Positions 22,212 to 32,606 of a stretch of DNA of 64,000 bases are shown here, piece by piece (position 1 is the first letter of the stretch; every line of letters starts with the position of its first letter). A program made the translations under genes and the position numbers. The stretch comes from Bacillus sp. AFS015802 (GTDB lineage Bacteria; Bacillota; Bacilli; Bacillales; Bacillaceae_B). Below the pieces are notes generated by a model, which was not told the origin of the DNA, did not search any database, and saw only the letters and a list, made by a program, of their open reading frames with translations. The stretch is taken from assembly GCF_002561455.1 (NCBI RefSeq), contig NZ_NTUP01000012.1, forward strand, positions 1 to 64,000, given 5' to 3'.

Positions 22212-22832
22212 TTATTGCTGCAATTCTTCCCGCCACTTTTCAATACTCACGGCATTTCGCCGTTCAACTGAATCTCCTGCAAGCACAATCGCTTCTGCAA
22301 TCGTCCTGGCCATTTTCATCACCAGATTCAAACGTGTATTCTGTAGTACAAAGAACTCCATAAACCCACTGACATTCACGATTCCTGTCAAATGAATCTC
22401 CCCGACCTCAGGCAGCTCTTTATTAACTCCGGCCCCTGGTTTCAAAGGGCCTTCGCTTAATTGAATGGCGCCTACGCTCTTTAATCGTCCGAGACAGGCA
22501 TCGACACCGATGATAAAGGGATTGATATGTCTGGAGGTGATCTCACTAAGCTTCTCTTCCAGATTCACAGCGTGGATCGGATCGTCCAATGTGCCATAGA
22601 CATGGAAGGGCTTGATATCCTGTTCCTCTATCAGTGTGCCAACCAAAGGTCCCAGTGAATCCCCCGTCGAGCGATCAGTACCGATACAGACAAATACGAT
22701 GGGCCTTGTACGATAATAAGTGGGAAGCATCGACGACAATTGAACGGAAAGATCCTGTGCCGCGCGCTCTTCCTGATGAAGGACTCTAAAGGGTTCAGGT
22801 CTTCGTTCAAATAATCCTTTTTTCAGATTCAT
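22212..22832 (-). CDS. yyaC: Spore protease YyaC (GPR-like, DUF1256)
   Basis: A 206-residue protein of the YyaC family, related to the germination protease GPR. The conserved core is FVCIGTDRSTGDSLGPLVG, with GVDACLG and KPGAGVNKELPEVG downstream. YyaC is expressed in sporulating cells in B. subtilis and has been linked to protein processing there; the substrate is not evident here. The ATG at 22832 is 8 nt from AAGGAG; a GTG three codons upstream is less well placed. It is transcribed against the flanking genes. Confidence 0.88.
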   Translation of the reverse strand: MNLKKGLFERRPEPFRVLHQEERAAQDLSVQLSSMLPTYYRTRPIVFVCIGTDRSTGDSLGPLVGTLIEEQDIKPFHVYGTLDDPIHAVNLEEKLSEITSRHINPFIIGVDACLGRLKSVGAIQLSEGPLKPGAGVNKELPEVGEIHLTGIVNVSGFMEFFVLQNTRLNLVMKMARTIAEAIVLAGDSVERRNAVSIEKWREELQQ

Positions 22833-23077
22833 CGCTTCCACTCCTTCGGTTGTGTTGAAGGGGTGACCTTCCGTTGGCCGGTCCCTTCTGCCAAAATCAA
22901 TTTTTTAGTATTATCAGTATACGGACGATTTCTTTTTTTCATACATAATATGGTCCGATTTTTCATAAAATAAAAATTTTCTAGAAACTAATCTTTATGA
23001 GGTTATATCTACACAAGGTTAGGGAAAGTTGATAAAATAAGGAATACTCTTATTGAATGATAAGTGGAGGTTCGTAT

Positions 23078-24016
23078 ATGTCGGGTACAAAAACAGATGT
23101 AAAAGATGCCGTAGATAAACTAAAGCAAAATGAAGCTGTAGACAAGCTCATAGATAATGAATTTTGGATGTCCTTAGGTACAGGTACCTTAAAAATTGTG
23201 GCAATCATGGTCATTACATATGTTGCCTTAAGAATTGGTAAATCAGCGATTAGAAACGTCTTTAAGGTAAGGTCGCGGTCACCTCTTAAGTTTACGGAAC
23301 GTCGGGAAGCTACTTTATTAAAGCTCCTTGAAAATGTATTAACCTATGTGATTTACTTCATCAGTCTCATGACGATTTTGTCGACTCTTGCTATTGATGT
23401 AAAAGGACTCATCGCCGGTGCCGGAATCGTCGGTCTTGCCGTCGGTTTCGGGGCGCAGAATCTGGTCCGTGATATCATCACCGGGTTCTTTATCATTTTC
23501 GAGGATCAATTTTCAGTCGGTGATTATGTGCGAATCGGTTCTGCAGAGGGAACCGTCGAAGAAATTGGATTGCGTACGACAAAGATCAAAAGCTGGACCG
23601 GTGAACTTCACATCTTCCCCAACGGAAACATTACAGAAGTGACGAATTTCTCCGTCCATAATAGTATCGCCGTCGTGGATGTCAGTATTGCCTATGAAGA
23701 AAACATAGAGGAAGCTGAAAAGGTGATGCAGGATCTTCTTCTTTCTTTACCTCAAAAGTACGAAGATCTTGTGAATCCACCCGAGCTTCTCGGGGTTCAA
23801 ACTCTAGGAGCATCCGATGTCGTCATCCGGATCGTCGCCGAAACCGTGCCGATGAGGCATTGGTATATGGCGAGGATGATACGGAAAGAAGTGAAACTTT
23901 GCCTGGATGCGCACGGTATTGAAATTCCATTCCCTCGCATGGTGATGTATTCACGTAAGGACGAAGAAGAGTTGCACCCGCGTGAAGAGAAACAAAGAAG
24001 ACTTGAAAGCGAATGA
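23078..24016 (+). CDS. MscS-family small-conductance mechanosensitive channel
   Basis: A 312-residue MscS channel: an N-terminal cytosolic stretch, TM helices at about 38-58 and 92-115, and a pore-lining TM3 containing GAGIVGLAVGFGAQNLVRDIITG. The beta domain follows (FEDQFSVGDYVRIGSAEGTVEEIGLRTTKI) and then the alpha/beta vestibule. It releases solutes on hypo-osmotic shock. The ATG at 23078 follows GTGGAGG. It is followed at 13 bp by the small DUF951 gene, and the two are conserved neighbours in Bacillus (yyaF region). Confidence 0.93.
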   Translation: MSGTKTDVKDAVDKLKQNEAVDKLIDNEFWMSLGTGTLKIVAIMVITYVALRIGKSAIRNVFKVRSRSPLKFTERREATLLKLLENVLTYVIYFISLMTILSTLAIDVKGLIAGAGIVGLAVGFGAQNLVRDIITGFFIIFEDQFSVGDYVRIGSAEGTVEEIGLRTTKIKSWTGELHIFPNGNITEVTNFSVHNSIAVVDVSIAYEENIEEAEKVMQDLLLSLPQKYEDLVNPPELLGVQTLGASDVVIRIVAETVPMRHWYMARMIRKEVKLCLDAHGIEIPFPRMVMYSRKDEEELHPREEKQRRLESE

Positions 24017-24029
24017 GGAGGAAATGGTA

Positions 24030-24230
24030 GTGGAGCCAAAGACATTCACTTTAAATGATATTGTAGAAATGAAGAAGCCTCATCCATGCGGTACGAACCG
24101 CTGGAAAGTGATCCGTATGGGGATGGATATTCGCATCAAGTGTGTAGGGTGCGGTCACAGTGTCATGATCCCCAGAAAAGATTTTGCGAAAAAAATGAAA
24201 AAAGTCATTTCAAGCGGTGAAGAAGAATAA
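24030..24230 (+). CDS. yyzM: DUF951 family protein YyzM
   Basis: A 66-residue protein with the DUF951 core EMKKPHPCGTNRWKVIRMGMDIRIKC and CVGCGHSVMIPR. The cysteines suggest a small metal-binding or nucleic-acid-binding fold; function unknown. The GTG at 24030 gives the usual start (MEPKTF-LNDIVEMKK) and lies 8 nt from GAGGAGG; an ATG at 24024 is too close to it. It is probably co-transcribed with the mechanosensitive channel and precedes ychF, as in B. subtilis. Confidence 0.9.
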   Translation: MEPKTFTLNDIVEMKKPHPCGTNRWKVIRMGMDIRIKCVGCGHSVMIPRKDFAKKMKKVISSGEEE

Positions 24231-24296
24231 GTATTCTTTTTTTACCCATAATTCTTTTGACCTAATCCATCTAACGTTCAAATGAGCGTTCTTGAG

Positions 24297-24334
24297 AGCA
24301 TTCAGTCTTTTTCCTGCGACTGGGTGCTTTTTTT
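24297..24334 (+). terminator. Terminator upstream of ychF
   Basis: Imperfect stem AGCA-CAGTC / GACTG-TGCT (24297-24328) followed by seven Ts. Confidence 0.7.
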
Positions 24335-24482
24335 GTGCAGGAAGATTTCCCCTGTGCCCTGGAAGCTTCACTTGTCTTTTCCCTCTATTATCTCTATAAT
24401 TGTGAAAGGTTCGACCGTTTACTTGTTTTTCAATCTTACAGGATTTTTTAATAGATAAGAATATAGATGAGGAGTGACCGAA

Positions 24483-25583
24483 ATGGCATTAACAGCTGGT
24501 ATTGTCGGGTTACCTAACGTAGGGAAATCCACTTTATTCAACGCAATTACAAAAGCAGGTGCAGAATCTGCCAACTACCCTTTCTGTACCATTGATCCGA
24601 ACGTAGGAATCGTAGAGGTTCCCGATCACCGATTAGATAAATTAACAGAACTCGTGGACCCGAAGAAGACGGTTCCCACAGCTTTTGAGTTCACGGATAT
24701 TGCCGGAATTGTAAAAGGGGCAAGTAAAGGGGAAGGATTAGGGAACAAATTCCTATCCCACATCCGCCAGGTGGACGCGATCTGTCAGGTTGTCCGTTGT
24801 TTCGCCGATGATAATATCACGCACGTTTCCGGAAAAGTAGATCCGATTGCGGATATTGAAGTCATCAACCTGGAATTGATCCTCGCTGACCTTGAGACAG
24901 TCGATAAGCGTCTTGCCAGAGTTCAAAAAATGGCCAAGCAAAAAGATAAAGAAGCGGTATTTGAACATGATATCCTCGTGAAAATCAAAGAAGCTTTGGA
25001 AGCAGAGCAGCCTGCCCGTACAGTGGAGTTCTCTGATGAACAAATGAAGCTTGTGAAACAACTTCACCTTCTGACTTCAAAGCCGGTATTATATGTAGCG
25101 AACGTTAGTGAAGATGAAATCGCGGACCCTTCTGACAACGAATATGTTCAGAAAGTACGTGAATTTGCTAAGGACGACAACGCAGAAGTGATCGTGGTCT
25201 GTGCGAAAATCGAATCTGAAATCGCCGAGCTTGATGATGAAGAAAAGGCGATGTTCCTTCAGGAATTAGGAATTGAAGAATCAGGTTTGGATCAATTGAT
25301 CCGCGCTACCTATTCCCTGCTGGGACTGGCTACGTATTTCACGGCAGGTGTACAGGAAGTCCGTGCCTGGACGTTCCGTGAAGGGATGAAAGCCCCTCAA
25401 TGTGCAGGTGTCATCCACACCGACTTCGAAAGAGGATTCATCCGTGCCGAAACGGTTTCCTATGAAGACCTGGTAGCTGCCGGAACAATGGGTGCAGCCC
25501 GCGAAGCAGGAAAAGTCCGCCTCGAAGGGAAAGAATACCTAGTAAAAGACGGAGATATCATTCACTTCCGTTTTAACGTGTAA
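24483..25583 (+). CDS. ychF: Redox-regulated ATPase YchF (OLA1 family)
   Basis: An Obg-related P-loop protein that prefers ATP and binds ribosomes, 366 residues. The G1 motif is GLPNVGKST (8-16), followed by NYPFCTIDPN, DIAGIVKGASKGEGLGNKFL, a coiled-coil insertion and a C-terminal TGS domain (about 280-366, ending GDIIHFRFNV). The expected NxxE-type G4 (NVSEDE) replaces NKxD, explaining ATP use. The ATG at 24483 follows GAGGAGTGACC. Confidence 0.97.
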   Translation: MALTAGIVGLPNVGKSTLFNAITKAGAESANYPFCTIDPNVGIVEVPDHRLDKLTELVDPKKTVPTAFEFTDIAGIVKGASKGEGLGNKFLSHIRQVDAICQVVRCFADDNITHVSGKVDPIADIEVINLELILADLETVDKRLARVQKMAKQKDKEAVFEHDILVKIKEALEAEQPARTVEFSDEQMKLVKQLHLLTSKPVLYVANVSEDEIADPSDNEYVQKVREFAKDDNAEVIVVCAKIESEIAELDDEEKAMFLQELGIEESGLDQLIRATYSLLGLATYFTAGVQEVRAWTFREGMKAPQCAGVIHTDFERGFIRAETVSYEDLVAAGTMGAAREAGKVRLEGKEYLVKDGDIIHFRFNV

Positions 25584-25756
25584 AATATCTGAAATTCATC
25601 TTACCTTTGTGTATGAAAAGTTGTGTTGAATACTGAAAGAATAAGTTAGGGCTGGCGGTTAGTATTAACCCAATAGATGAGAGTGAAAATTGAACTTGGG
25701 CTCATCTAAAGACAATTATTTACTTAAACTTGTATTAGATCTATTTCAGCCTATAA

Positions 25757-25883
25757 GTTGATTGGAACGGAAGGTGCTCGACTCCTGCGGGAATAGCGGG
25801 AAAGTTGAGACCCCACGGGGCAGAGCCCGAGGAGGCTCAACTCACGCCCCGCGGAAAGCGAGCACCTGGAGTGGAAATCAACC
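25757..25883. repeat. Intact family A hairpin repeat
   Basis: The ends are GTTGATTGGAACGGAAGGTG and CACCTGGAGTGGAAATCAAC, so GTTGATT/AATCAAC and GGTGCTCG/CGAGCACC pair across 127 bp. Inside are ACTCCTGCGGGAA, GAGACCCCACGGGGC, CCGAGGAGGCTCAA and CGCCCCGCGGAAAGCG. It is the reference copy for the element interrupted at 11179-11428. The rest of this 500-bp ychF-rpsF gap holds a minor hairpin (25674-25708) and the terminator and promoter listed next. Confidence 0.85.
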
Positions 25884-25931
25884 AGCACTCGCTTTTATAT
25901 AAGCAACGAATTTCACGGCAAAACATTATTA

Positions 25932-25966
25932 AAAGACTAGAGTTTCGATTCTAGTCTTTTTTTTAC
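25932..25966 (+). terminator. Terminator downstream of the ychF-side repeat
   Basis: Stem AAAAGACTAGA with TCTAGTCTTTT (25932-25961) and a long T-run. Confidence 0.85.
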
Positions 25967-25972
25967 GTCTTA

Positions 25973-26001
25973 TTGCAATAATAGAAGTCTTATGCTATAA
26001 T
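25973..26001 (+). promoter_or_regulatory. rpsF-ssb-rpsR promoter
   Basis: TTGCAA (25973-25978), 17-bp spacer, TATAAT (25996-26001). The leader to the rpsF start is about 75 nt and contains GACCGCATAGACCACGAGG. It might hold an S6:S18-type autoregulatory structure, but I cannot confirm that by eye. Confidence 0.8.
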
Positions 26002-26084
26002 TTTATTTCGTGAGTAATGAACGCATTGCTCCTTGTTCTTTCACAAAGAAAGGACCGCATAGACCACGAGGAGGTGACATTCAG

Positions 26085-26372
26085 ATGAGAAAGTACGAAG
26101 TTATGTACATTGTCCGCCCAAACATTGACGATGAGTCAAAGAAAGCAGTAGTTGAGCGTTTCGATAACGTTTTAACAACTAACGGCGCGGAAATCATCGA
26201 GTCAAAAGATTGGGGTAAACGTCGTTTAGCGTATGAAATCAACGATTTTCGTGATGGTTTCTATCAACTAGTTAAGATGAGCGCTACTTCTGATGCAGTT
26301 AACGAATTCGATCGTTTAGCTAAAATCAGCGATGATATTATCCGTCATATCGTTGTTAAAGAAGAAGAATAA
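26085..26372 (+). CDS. rpsF: 30S ribosomal protein S6
   Basis: A 95-residue S6 ([17 protein letters not shown]...) with the single S6 domain and an acidic end (VVKEEE). It binds the 16S rRNA central domain as a heterodimer with S18, whose gene is two genes downstream. The ATG at 26085 follows a strong GAGGAGGTGA; the longer in-frame extension covers the leader and is not coding. Operon order is rpsF-ssb-rpsR. Confidence 0.98.
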   Translation: MRKYEVMYIVRPNIDDESKKAVVERFDNVLTTNGAEIIESKDWGKRRLAYEINDFRDGFYQLVKMSATSDAVNEFDRLAKISDDIIRHIVVKEEE

Positions 26373-26407
26373 TCCGTACGTTTTTTAAGATATACACTTC
26401 TATCATC

Positions 26408-26423
26408 TGTTTCACGTGAAACA
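26408..26423 (+). other. parS site between rpsF and ssb
   Basis: TGTTTCACGTGAAACA is a perfect 16-bp palindromic parS, located in the 79-bp gap upstream of ssb and inside the operon transcript. Confidence 0.95.
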
Positions 26424-26451
26424 GTAACCTAGAAGGAAGGGGTTGATTCTG

Positions 26452-26967
26452 ATGATGAACCGAGTTGTATTAGTAGGGCGTTTAACCAAAGACCCTGAAT
26501 TAAAATATACTCCAAGTGGAGTGGCTGTGGCTTCGTTCACACTGGCTGTCAATCGTAGTTTTACGAATCAATCAGGTGAACGGGAAGCAGATTTTATTAA
26601 CTGCGTTGTATGGCGTCGCCCTGCAGAGAATGTAGCAAACTTTCTTAAAAAAGGCAGCTTAGCTGGCGTTGACGGTCGTATTCAAACACGTAATTTCGAA
26701 GGACAGGATGGACGTCGTGTGTTTATGACGGAAGTCGTAGCAGAAAGCGTTCAGTTCTTAGAACCGCGTAGTGCGAACCAAGGCGATCGTGGAGGAAGTC
26801 CGGGCTATTCGGGTGGAGGTCAGCGCGACCAAGGAAATCCTTATAGTCAGAATCAGAATCAACAGCGCAATAACAACAATAACAACAACTATACACGTGT
26901 AGATGAAGATCCATTCGCTAATGACGGTCAGCCGATCGACATTTCCGATGATGATCTGCCATTCTAA
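26452..26967 (+). CDS. ssb: Single-stranded DNA-binding protein SsbA
   Basis: Tetrameric ssDNA-binding protein for replication and repair, 171 residues. The OB fold spans 1-107 ([21 protein letters not shown]...). A Gly/Gln/Asn-rich linker follows with seven consecutive asparagines. The conserved acidic tip is DISDDDLPF, which binds partner proteins. The ATG at 26452 (MMNRV) matches the family start, 9 nt after AAGGAAGGGG; an ATG at 26455 is also possible. Confidence 0.98.
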   Translation: MMNRVVLVGRLTKDPELKYTPSGVAVASFTLAVNRSFTNQSGEREADFINCVVWRRPAENVANFLKKGSLAGVDGRIQTRNFEGQDGRRVFMTEVVAESVQFLEPRSANQGDRGGSPGYSGGGQRDQGNPYSQNQNQQRNNNNNNNYTRVDEDPFANDGQPIDISDDDLPF

Positions 26968-26996
26968 ACGAACGATAATGAATCCAAACAAGATAG

Positions 26997-27245
<249 letters not shown>

Positions 27246-27257
27246 TATCATTGATCT

Positions 27258-27293
27258 AAAAGCAGCAGAGACTTGTCTCTGCTGCTTTTTTTT
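27258..27293 (+). terminator. rpsR operon terminator
   Basis: A near-perfect 14-bp stem AAAGCAGCAGAGAC / GTCTCTGCTGCTTT with a tiny loop and eight Ts. Confidence 0.95.
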
Positions 27294-27326
27294 ATGTCTC
27301 TTCACTGGTGAATTCCCTCCCACCTC

Positions 27327-27353
27327 TAAAGAATTGCAGGAAAATGTCGATGA
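27327..27353 (+). promoter_or_regulatory. Sigma-D type promoter of the chemoreceptor gene
   Basis: TAAA (27327-27330), a 15-bp spacer and GTCGATGA (27346-27353), compared with the TAAA-N15-GCCGATAT consensus of the motility sigma factor. It lies 47 bp before the start codon. Confidence 0.6.
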
Positions 27354-27399
27354 ATAAGTGTGTACATAGATGTTTTTTGTAGGAAAAGGGGGAATTTTG

Positions 27400-29469
27400 G
27401 TGAAAAAAATCAGAACCAAAAAAAACAAAAAAGACCATAAAAAGAATTTTATTTTATCCTCGATCAGAATGAAGCTTATCGTCATCATTTCTATTTTATT
27501 TATGGTTTCCTTGGCTGTCATCATTTCGATTACCAGCTGGCAGACGAGAATGAAAACGGAGGATGAAGTCATCAGTCAGACTCAAGGAATCGTGGGTGAG
27601 CTCAATAATTCCGTTCAGCTGTTCCTTGGACAGTATGAAAAGAGCATCGATCAATACTCCATCTCGAATTCATTGAAAAACTACGCAAAGGCCCAACTGC
27701 AGACTGGGAAAGAAGAGGGAATGGATAATACGGAGTTATATGCGAATATCCAATCTGACTTTGATAATTATTTAAGTCTATATGACGAAGCGACTTCAAT
27801 CTACTTTGCGTCACCGAATAAGAAATTGAAAATCGTTCCGTCTGTATCGTTACCCGCTGATTTTGATCCCACAAGCAGGGAATGGTATAAAAAAGCTGAT
27901 GAAGCAAGGGCCGGTGTTGTATGGAGCGAACCCTATGTAGACGAGGCAACGGATGAATATATCATAACCGCTTCACGGGCCATCGTATCCGATAATAAAG
28001 TGGTAGGTGTATTGGGTGTCGACATCAACCTGACGAAGCTGACCAACCGGGTATCAAAGATGGAAATCGGGTACAATGGCTATCCGTTCTTGATCGGCCT
28101 TGATGGAACGGCCATCGTCCACCCAACCAAGCGCGGCGAGGATCTGTCCACATTGCCTTTCATCAGCAAAATGCTGAAATCCGAAAAAGAATCGGACACG
28201 ATCCGTTATGAACTCGAAGGCGATAAAAAAGTGCTGGTGTACAGTACGGTCCCGAAGACCAATTGGAAAGTGGGATCTGCCTATAACATGGAGGATCTCA
28301 TTCAATCGTCGAAAGACATTGAACGCTTACTGCTGATTACGGCTCTCATTGCACTGGTCATCATGCTCATTATGGTTGTGATTGTAGCCAATATGATGAC
28401 GAAACCGATTAAACAGCTGCAAAAAACGGTGACAGACGTTTCTTCCGGTGATTTGTCGATTCAATCTACGATCAACAAAAAAGATGAAACGGGACTACTC
28501 GCATCTGATTTAAATAAGATGATCGTCAATATGAAGGATACGATCAAAGTCGTTCAGGCATCGATTTATAACGTACGGGAATCTGCTGAAGGATTAAGTG
28601 CGGTTTCAGAGGAAACGAATGCGTCAAGTGAAGAAATGGCAAAGGCCGTTTCCGAAATTGCGAGCGGGGCTTCCCAGTCGGCTGCTGACTCGGACAGGGC
28701 CAATCTTCAAACAGAGCAGCTGGGGGCAAGGATCGATGGGGTTTATGAAAAATCCAAAGCCATGTCTGAACTTGCTGGAAAAGCAGATGTCATGAACCAG
28801 TCAGGATTAAATCAGGTGAAAGAATTAGAGAACGCCTACCATTCTTCCAGTGAATACATCTCTTCCATGGAGAAGGTCATCCTTAGCCTGGAAGCGAAAG
28901 TGAAGACGATCGAATCGGTGATGGGAACGATCACGGAGATTTCGTCTCAAACGAACCTGCTTGCCCTCAATGCGAGCATCGAAGCGGCAAGAGCCGGAGA
29001 GCACGGCAAAGGCTTCGCTGTAGTAGCTGAAGAGGTACGCAAGCTTGCTGACCAATCCGTAAAGGCAACAGAAGAGGTAAAGCGCACCATCGTTGAAATC
29101 CAACAGGGATCTCATCAGGCGGTGGATGAAATGGTGAAAACGAAGGAAACATTCGAAGTACAGAATGATGTGATTCAAAAAACGAATCATGTTTTCGATC
29201 AAACGTCACAACTAATGAAATCGATGCAGCGTGAAATTGAGAATATGTATAACGAAGTGGGTCAAATCAATCTCGAAAAGGATGAAGTGGTCAACGTAAT
29301 CCAGATGATGGCCGCAACAGCCGAAGAGACAGCCGCTTCCTGCGAGGAAATGAGTGCTTCGACAGAGGAGCAGGTAAGGGCCGTCCAATCCGTTACAGAA
29401 GCGGCAGAACGCCTGACGGACTTAAGCCAGGAGCTTCAGGCATCGATTGAACGCTTTAAAATTTCATAA
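27400..29469 (+). CDS. Methyl-accepting chemotaxis protein
   Basis: A 689-residue transmembrane chemoreceptor. A very basic N-terminus precedes TM1 (about 24-46), followed by an extracellular double-Cache sensor domain with SREWYKKA and [11 protein letters not shown]2 lies about 308-330, then HAMP and a long coiled-coil signalling domain whose hairpin tip reads [21 protein letters not shown]. Methylation-site-like glutamate/glutamine pairs flank it. The ligand cannot be told from sequence. The GTG at 27400 has AAAAGGGGGA before it; the upstream ATG at 27370 lacks a ribosome-binding site. Single gene behind a sigma-D type promoter. Confidence 0.93.
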   Translation: MKKIRTKKNKKDHKKNFILSSIRMKLIVIISILFMVSLAVIISITSWQTRMKTEDEVISQTQGIVGELNNSVQLFLGQYEKSIDQYSISNSLKNYAKAQLQTGKEEGMDNTELYANIQSDFDNYLSLYDEATSIYFASPNKKLKIVPSVSLPADFDPTSREWYKKADEARAGVVWSEPYVDEATDEYIITASRAIVSDNKVVGVLGVDINLTKLTNRVSKMEIGYNGYPFLIGLDGTAIVHPTKRGEDLSTLPFISKMLKSEKESDTIRYELEGDKKVLVYSTVPKTNWKVGSAYNMEDLIQSSKDIERLLLITALIALVIMLIMVVIVANMMTKPIKQLQKTVTDVSSGDLSIQSTINKKDETGLLASDLNKMIVNMKDTIKVVQASIYNVRESAEGLSAVSEETNASSEEMAKAVSEIASGASQSAADSDRANLQTEQLGARIDGVYEKSKAMSELAGKADVMNQSGLNQVKELENAYHSSSEYISSMEKVILSLEAKVKTIESVMGTITEISSQTNLLALNASIEAARAGEHGKGFAVVAEEVRKLADQSVKATEEVKRTIVEIQQGSHQAVDEMVKTKETFEVQNDVIQKTNHVFDQTSQLMKSMQREIENMYNEVGQINLEKDEVVNVIQMMAATAEETAASCEEMSASTEEQVRAVQSVTEAAERLTDLSQELQASIERFKIS

Positions 29470-29573
29470 TTTGCGATATGAGGGTAGTCCTGACACATTG
29501 CCATTCTTTATCTGCTGCGTATACTCCTTTTTAGAGTGAGTGCATACTAGAGTAGATGAAGAAGAGAAGCATG

Positions 29574-29598
29574 TTGAAGGACTGCCTTCTTTTTTTGT
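29574..29598 (+). terminator. Probable terminator of the chemoreceptor gene
   Basis: Short stem GAAGG-ACTG-CCTTC (29576-29589) followed by seven Ts; the stem is short so termination may be weak. Confidence 0.5.
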
Positions 29599-29682
29599 GT
29601 GAGTCATTAAGATGAAATCTATCTTCAAAATTGATATGATAGTGCTATTGCATTGTTTAATCTATCGTAAGGAGCGTTTTGA

Positions 29683-30606
29683 GTGAGGAATCCCCGTGTG
29701 TTGACTGAAGGTGCGCTTATGCTCGCCATCTTTACTGTGTTAATGTTATTGAGTTTATATGTTCCGCTGATTGGGACGCTGGCATTTTTCGTGCTGCCCC
29801 TCCCTCTTATTTTATTCAGTTCCAAGTATTCATTATGGAACTCGATTGTGGTATTGATCGGATCACTTGGTCTGTCTTTCTTATTTGGCGGGCTGCTTGC
29901 ACTGCCGGTTGCCTTTATGGTGGCGACGACCGGGGTGGTCATCGGCTGGTGTGTGAAGGCAAACGTGGATAAGATGAGGCTGTTTATGGCAGCGAGTCTT
30001 ACCCTTGTCATCAATATTGTGTTAGGGTACGTTGTTTCGATCTTATTCTTAGGTGTTAACATAATAGAAGACAGCCTGAAGGAATCAAAGGCTGCTTATT
30101 ATTCTTTATTTGAGACGCTTGGTCAGGAGCCGGACAAGAAGCTGGTCGATAGTCTGGAGACTTCGATTGACTTGATTCATACCTTGATGCCTACGCTGTT
30201 TGTAGGAATTTCCGTCGTACTGGCATTGGTATTTATCTTGATCAATTTCCCGATTATGAAGCGTCTGGGGAGAGAAGTTCCCGTGTTCAAGCCGTTCAGG
30301 GAATGGAAGCTTCCGAAGAGCATTCTTTGGTATTATTTAATTACCCTCGTGCTTTCCATGATCCTGCAGCCGGAGAAAGGGACATATGCTTATACGGCAC
30401 TGATCAATGTCCTTTATGTCCTGCAGACGTTAATGGCGGTCCAGGGTCTGTCGTTCCTTTATTTCTTTGCTCATCTCAAAGGGTGGTCCAAAGGGATTTT
30501 GGTATTAATTACAATCATTTCGATTCCTCTTCTTTATCTCGTGCGAATTTTAGGTATAATTGACTTAGGATTTGATCTAAGACAACGCCTCCAACGTAAG
30601 TCATAG
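29683..30606 (+). CDS. yybS: DUF2232 membrane protein YybS
   Basis: A 307-residue polytopic membrane protein with about eight hydrophobic segments, beginning MRNPRVLTEGALMLAIFTVL as in YybS/DUF2232 proteins. The arrangement is reminiscent of energy-coupling S components, but function is unknown. GTG start with TAAGGAGCG 6-10 nt upstream. It forms an operon with gdpP (26 bp) and rplI, the same order as in B. subtilis. Confidence 0.9.
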   Translation: MRNPRVLTEGALMLAIFTVLMLLSLYVPLIGTLAFFVLPLPLILFSSKYSLWNSIVVLIGSLGLSFLFGGLLALPVAFMVATTGVVIGWCVKANVDKMRLFMAASLTLVINIVLGYVVSILFLGVNIIEDSLKESKAAYYSLFETLGQEPDKKLVDSLETSIDLIHTLMPTLFVGISVVLALVFILINFPIMKRLGREVPVFKPFREWKLPKSILWYYLITLVLSMILQPEKGTYAYTALINVLYVLQTLMAVQGLSFLYFFAHLKGWSKGILVLITIISIPLLYLVRILGIIDLGFDLRQRLQRKS

Positions 30607-30632
30607 AAATTTAAGATCCAGGAGCTGAAATC

Positions 30633-32606
30633 ATGCCATCTTATTTTAATAAGCGAATGATCCGCTACCCATTGTACGGTCTAGCTATATTAACAGCTCT
30701 ATTGTTAGTATCGGTTTCCTTTTACCAATGGATCATTTCGTTAATAGGGTTGATTGTCTTTGGAATCGTGTACTTTCTTGCTTTCTATTTTGAAAGAAGG
30801 TCACACGAAGAAACAGAGGAATATATCTCCACTTTATCCTATCGCGTCAAGCGTGTCGGAGAAGAAGCGTTAATGGAGATGCCCATTGGGATCATGCTGA
30901 TCAATGATGAATATTACATAGAATGGACAAACCCTTTTCTGGCCTCTTGTTTCAATGAAGACACAGTCGTGGGAAGATCCCTTTACGATGTGGCAGAATC
31001 TCTCGTTCCATTAATCAAACAGGAAGTCGATTCGGAAATCGTAACGATTAATGAGAGAAAGTATCATGTCGTATTGAAGCTCAAGGAAAAACTACTCTAC
31101 TTCTTTGATGTCACGGAACAAAAAGAAATAGAAAAGCAATATCATGATGAACGCACGAATATTGGAATCATCTTTCTAGATAACTATGATGAATTGACTC
31201 AAGGGATGGATGACCAGACGAGAAGCAGCTTGAACAGTCTCGTGACATCCATTCTGAATAAGTGGGCAAAAGAGTACGGCGTGTTCTTGAAGAGGGTCTC
31301 TTCCGAACGATTCATCGCCGTCATAAATGAAAAGATCCTTCAGGTGCTGGAGAAAGAAAAGTTCGGTATCCTGGATGATGTCAGGGATACGACATCGAAG
31401 CAGAATGTTCCCCTTACCTTGAGTATAGGTGTGGGAACAGGGGTTTCTTCCCTTCCGGAACTCGGGACACTGGCTCAATCAAGCCTGGACCTTGCACTTG
31501 GGCGGGGCGGAGATCAGGTGGCCATCAAACAGACCAACGGAAAGGTCAAATTCTACGGCGGGAAAACCAATCCGATGGAAAAGCGCACCCGTGTAAGAGC
31601 CAGGGTCATTTCCCATGCATTGAAAGAAATCATGATCGAAAGTGACAAGGTCATCATCATGGGACATAAGCATCCCGATATGGACGCCATCGGAGCGGCC
31701 ATCGGGATCAGGAAAGTGGCGCAGATGAATCAGCGTGAAGGCTATGTCGTTCTGAACTTTAATGAAATCGACAATGGTGTGAAACGGTTGATGAAGGAAA
31801 TCAAAGCGAATACCGATCTCTATCCGCGTTTCATCACCCCGGAGGAAGCTCTTGAAATGGCGACGGACGATACGGTGCTCGTCGTTGTCGATACCCATAA
31901 GCCTTCCCTGGTCATTGAAGAAAAGCTTTTAAACAAAGTGGATAAAGTCGTCGTCATCGATCATCATCGACGAGGCGAAGATTTTATCAAAAATCCACTG
32001 CTTGTCTATATGGAGCCTTATGCTTCTTCTACTGCAGAGCTTGTGACAGAGCTGCTCGAGTATCAGCCAAAGCATGAGAAGATCACGATGCTCGAAGCGA
32101 CATCGCTTCTTGCCGGGATCATTGTCGATACGAAGAGCTTTACGCTTCGGACGGGGTCGAGAACCTTCGATGCCGCTTCCTACTTACGGGCTCAAGGGGC
32201 GGATACGGTGCTGGTCCAAAAATTCCTCAAAGAGGATGTCGAGACGTATATCAAGCGTTCCCGGTTGATCGAATCGGTCAAGTTCTTCCGTGAAGGGGTC
32301 GCCATTGCGAAAGCGGAGGATGATGTCATTTATGATCCCGTCCTCATCGCCCAGGCAGCCGACACCTTATTGACCATGGATGAAGTCATCGCGTCCTTCG
32401 TCATCTCGAAGCGGGATCCTGACACAATCGGTATCAGTGCCCGTTCACTCGGGGACGTTAACGTACAGATCATCATGGAAAACCTGAACGGTGGAGGTCA
32501 TTTAACCAATGCCGCCACCCAGATCAAGCAGGTATCGGTCCTGGAAGCGGAAGAACAGCTGAAAGAAGCATTAAATGATTATTTTGAAGGGAGAAAAGAG
32601 ATATGA
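30633..32606 (+). CDS. gdpP: Cyclic-di-AMP phosphodiesterase GdpP
   Basis: Membrane-bound phosphodiesterase that breaks down c-di-AMP, 657 residues. Two TM helices (about 12-52) are followed by a PAS-like domain (80-160), a degenerate GGDEF domain (about 170-305, with SSERF at 223-227 in place of the catalytic motif), and DHH/DHHA1 domains. The DHH part shows [11 protein letters not shown] (344-354) and DHH (443-445); GGGHLTNAA is near the C-terminus. All catalytic metal ligands appear present. It overlaps rplI by 4 nt. Confidence 0.97.
   Translation: MPSYFNKRMIRYPLYGLAILTALLLVSVSFYQWIISLIGLIVFGIVYFLAFYFERRSHEETEEYISTLSYRVKRVGEEALMEMPIGIMLINDEYYIEWTNPFLASCFNEDTVVGRSLYDVAESLVPLIKQEVDSEIVTINERKYHVVLKLKEKLLYFFDVTEQKEIEKQYHDERTNIGIIFLDNYDELTQGMDDQTRSSLNSLVTSILNKWAKEYGVFLKRVSSERFIAVINEKILQVLEKEKFGILDDVRDTTSKQNVPLTLSIGVGTGVSSLPELGTLAQSSLDLALGRGGDQVAIKQTNGKVKFYGGKTNPMEKRTRVRARVISHALKEIMIESDKVIIMGHKHPDMDAIGAAIGIRKVAQMNQREGYVVLNFNEIDNGVKRLMKEIKANTDLYPRFITPEEALEMATDDTVLVVVDTHKPSLVIEEKLLNKVDKVVVIDHHRRGEDFIKNPLLVYMEPYASSTAELVTELLEYQPKHEKITMLEATSLLAGIIVDTKSFTLRTGSRTFDAASYLRAQGADTVLVQKFLKEDVETYIKRSRLIESVKFFREGVAIAKAEDDVIYDPVLIAQAADTLLTMDEVIASFVISKRDPDTIGISARSLGDVNVQIIMENLNGGGHLTNAATQIKQVSVLEAEEQLKEALNDYFEGRKEI

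Noticed and set aside
31074-31600. GdpP GGDEF domain as an active cyclase
   Set aside because: The motif is SSERF instead of GGDEF, as in known GdpP proteins.
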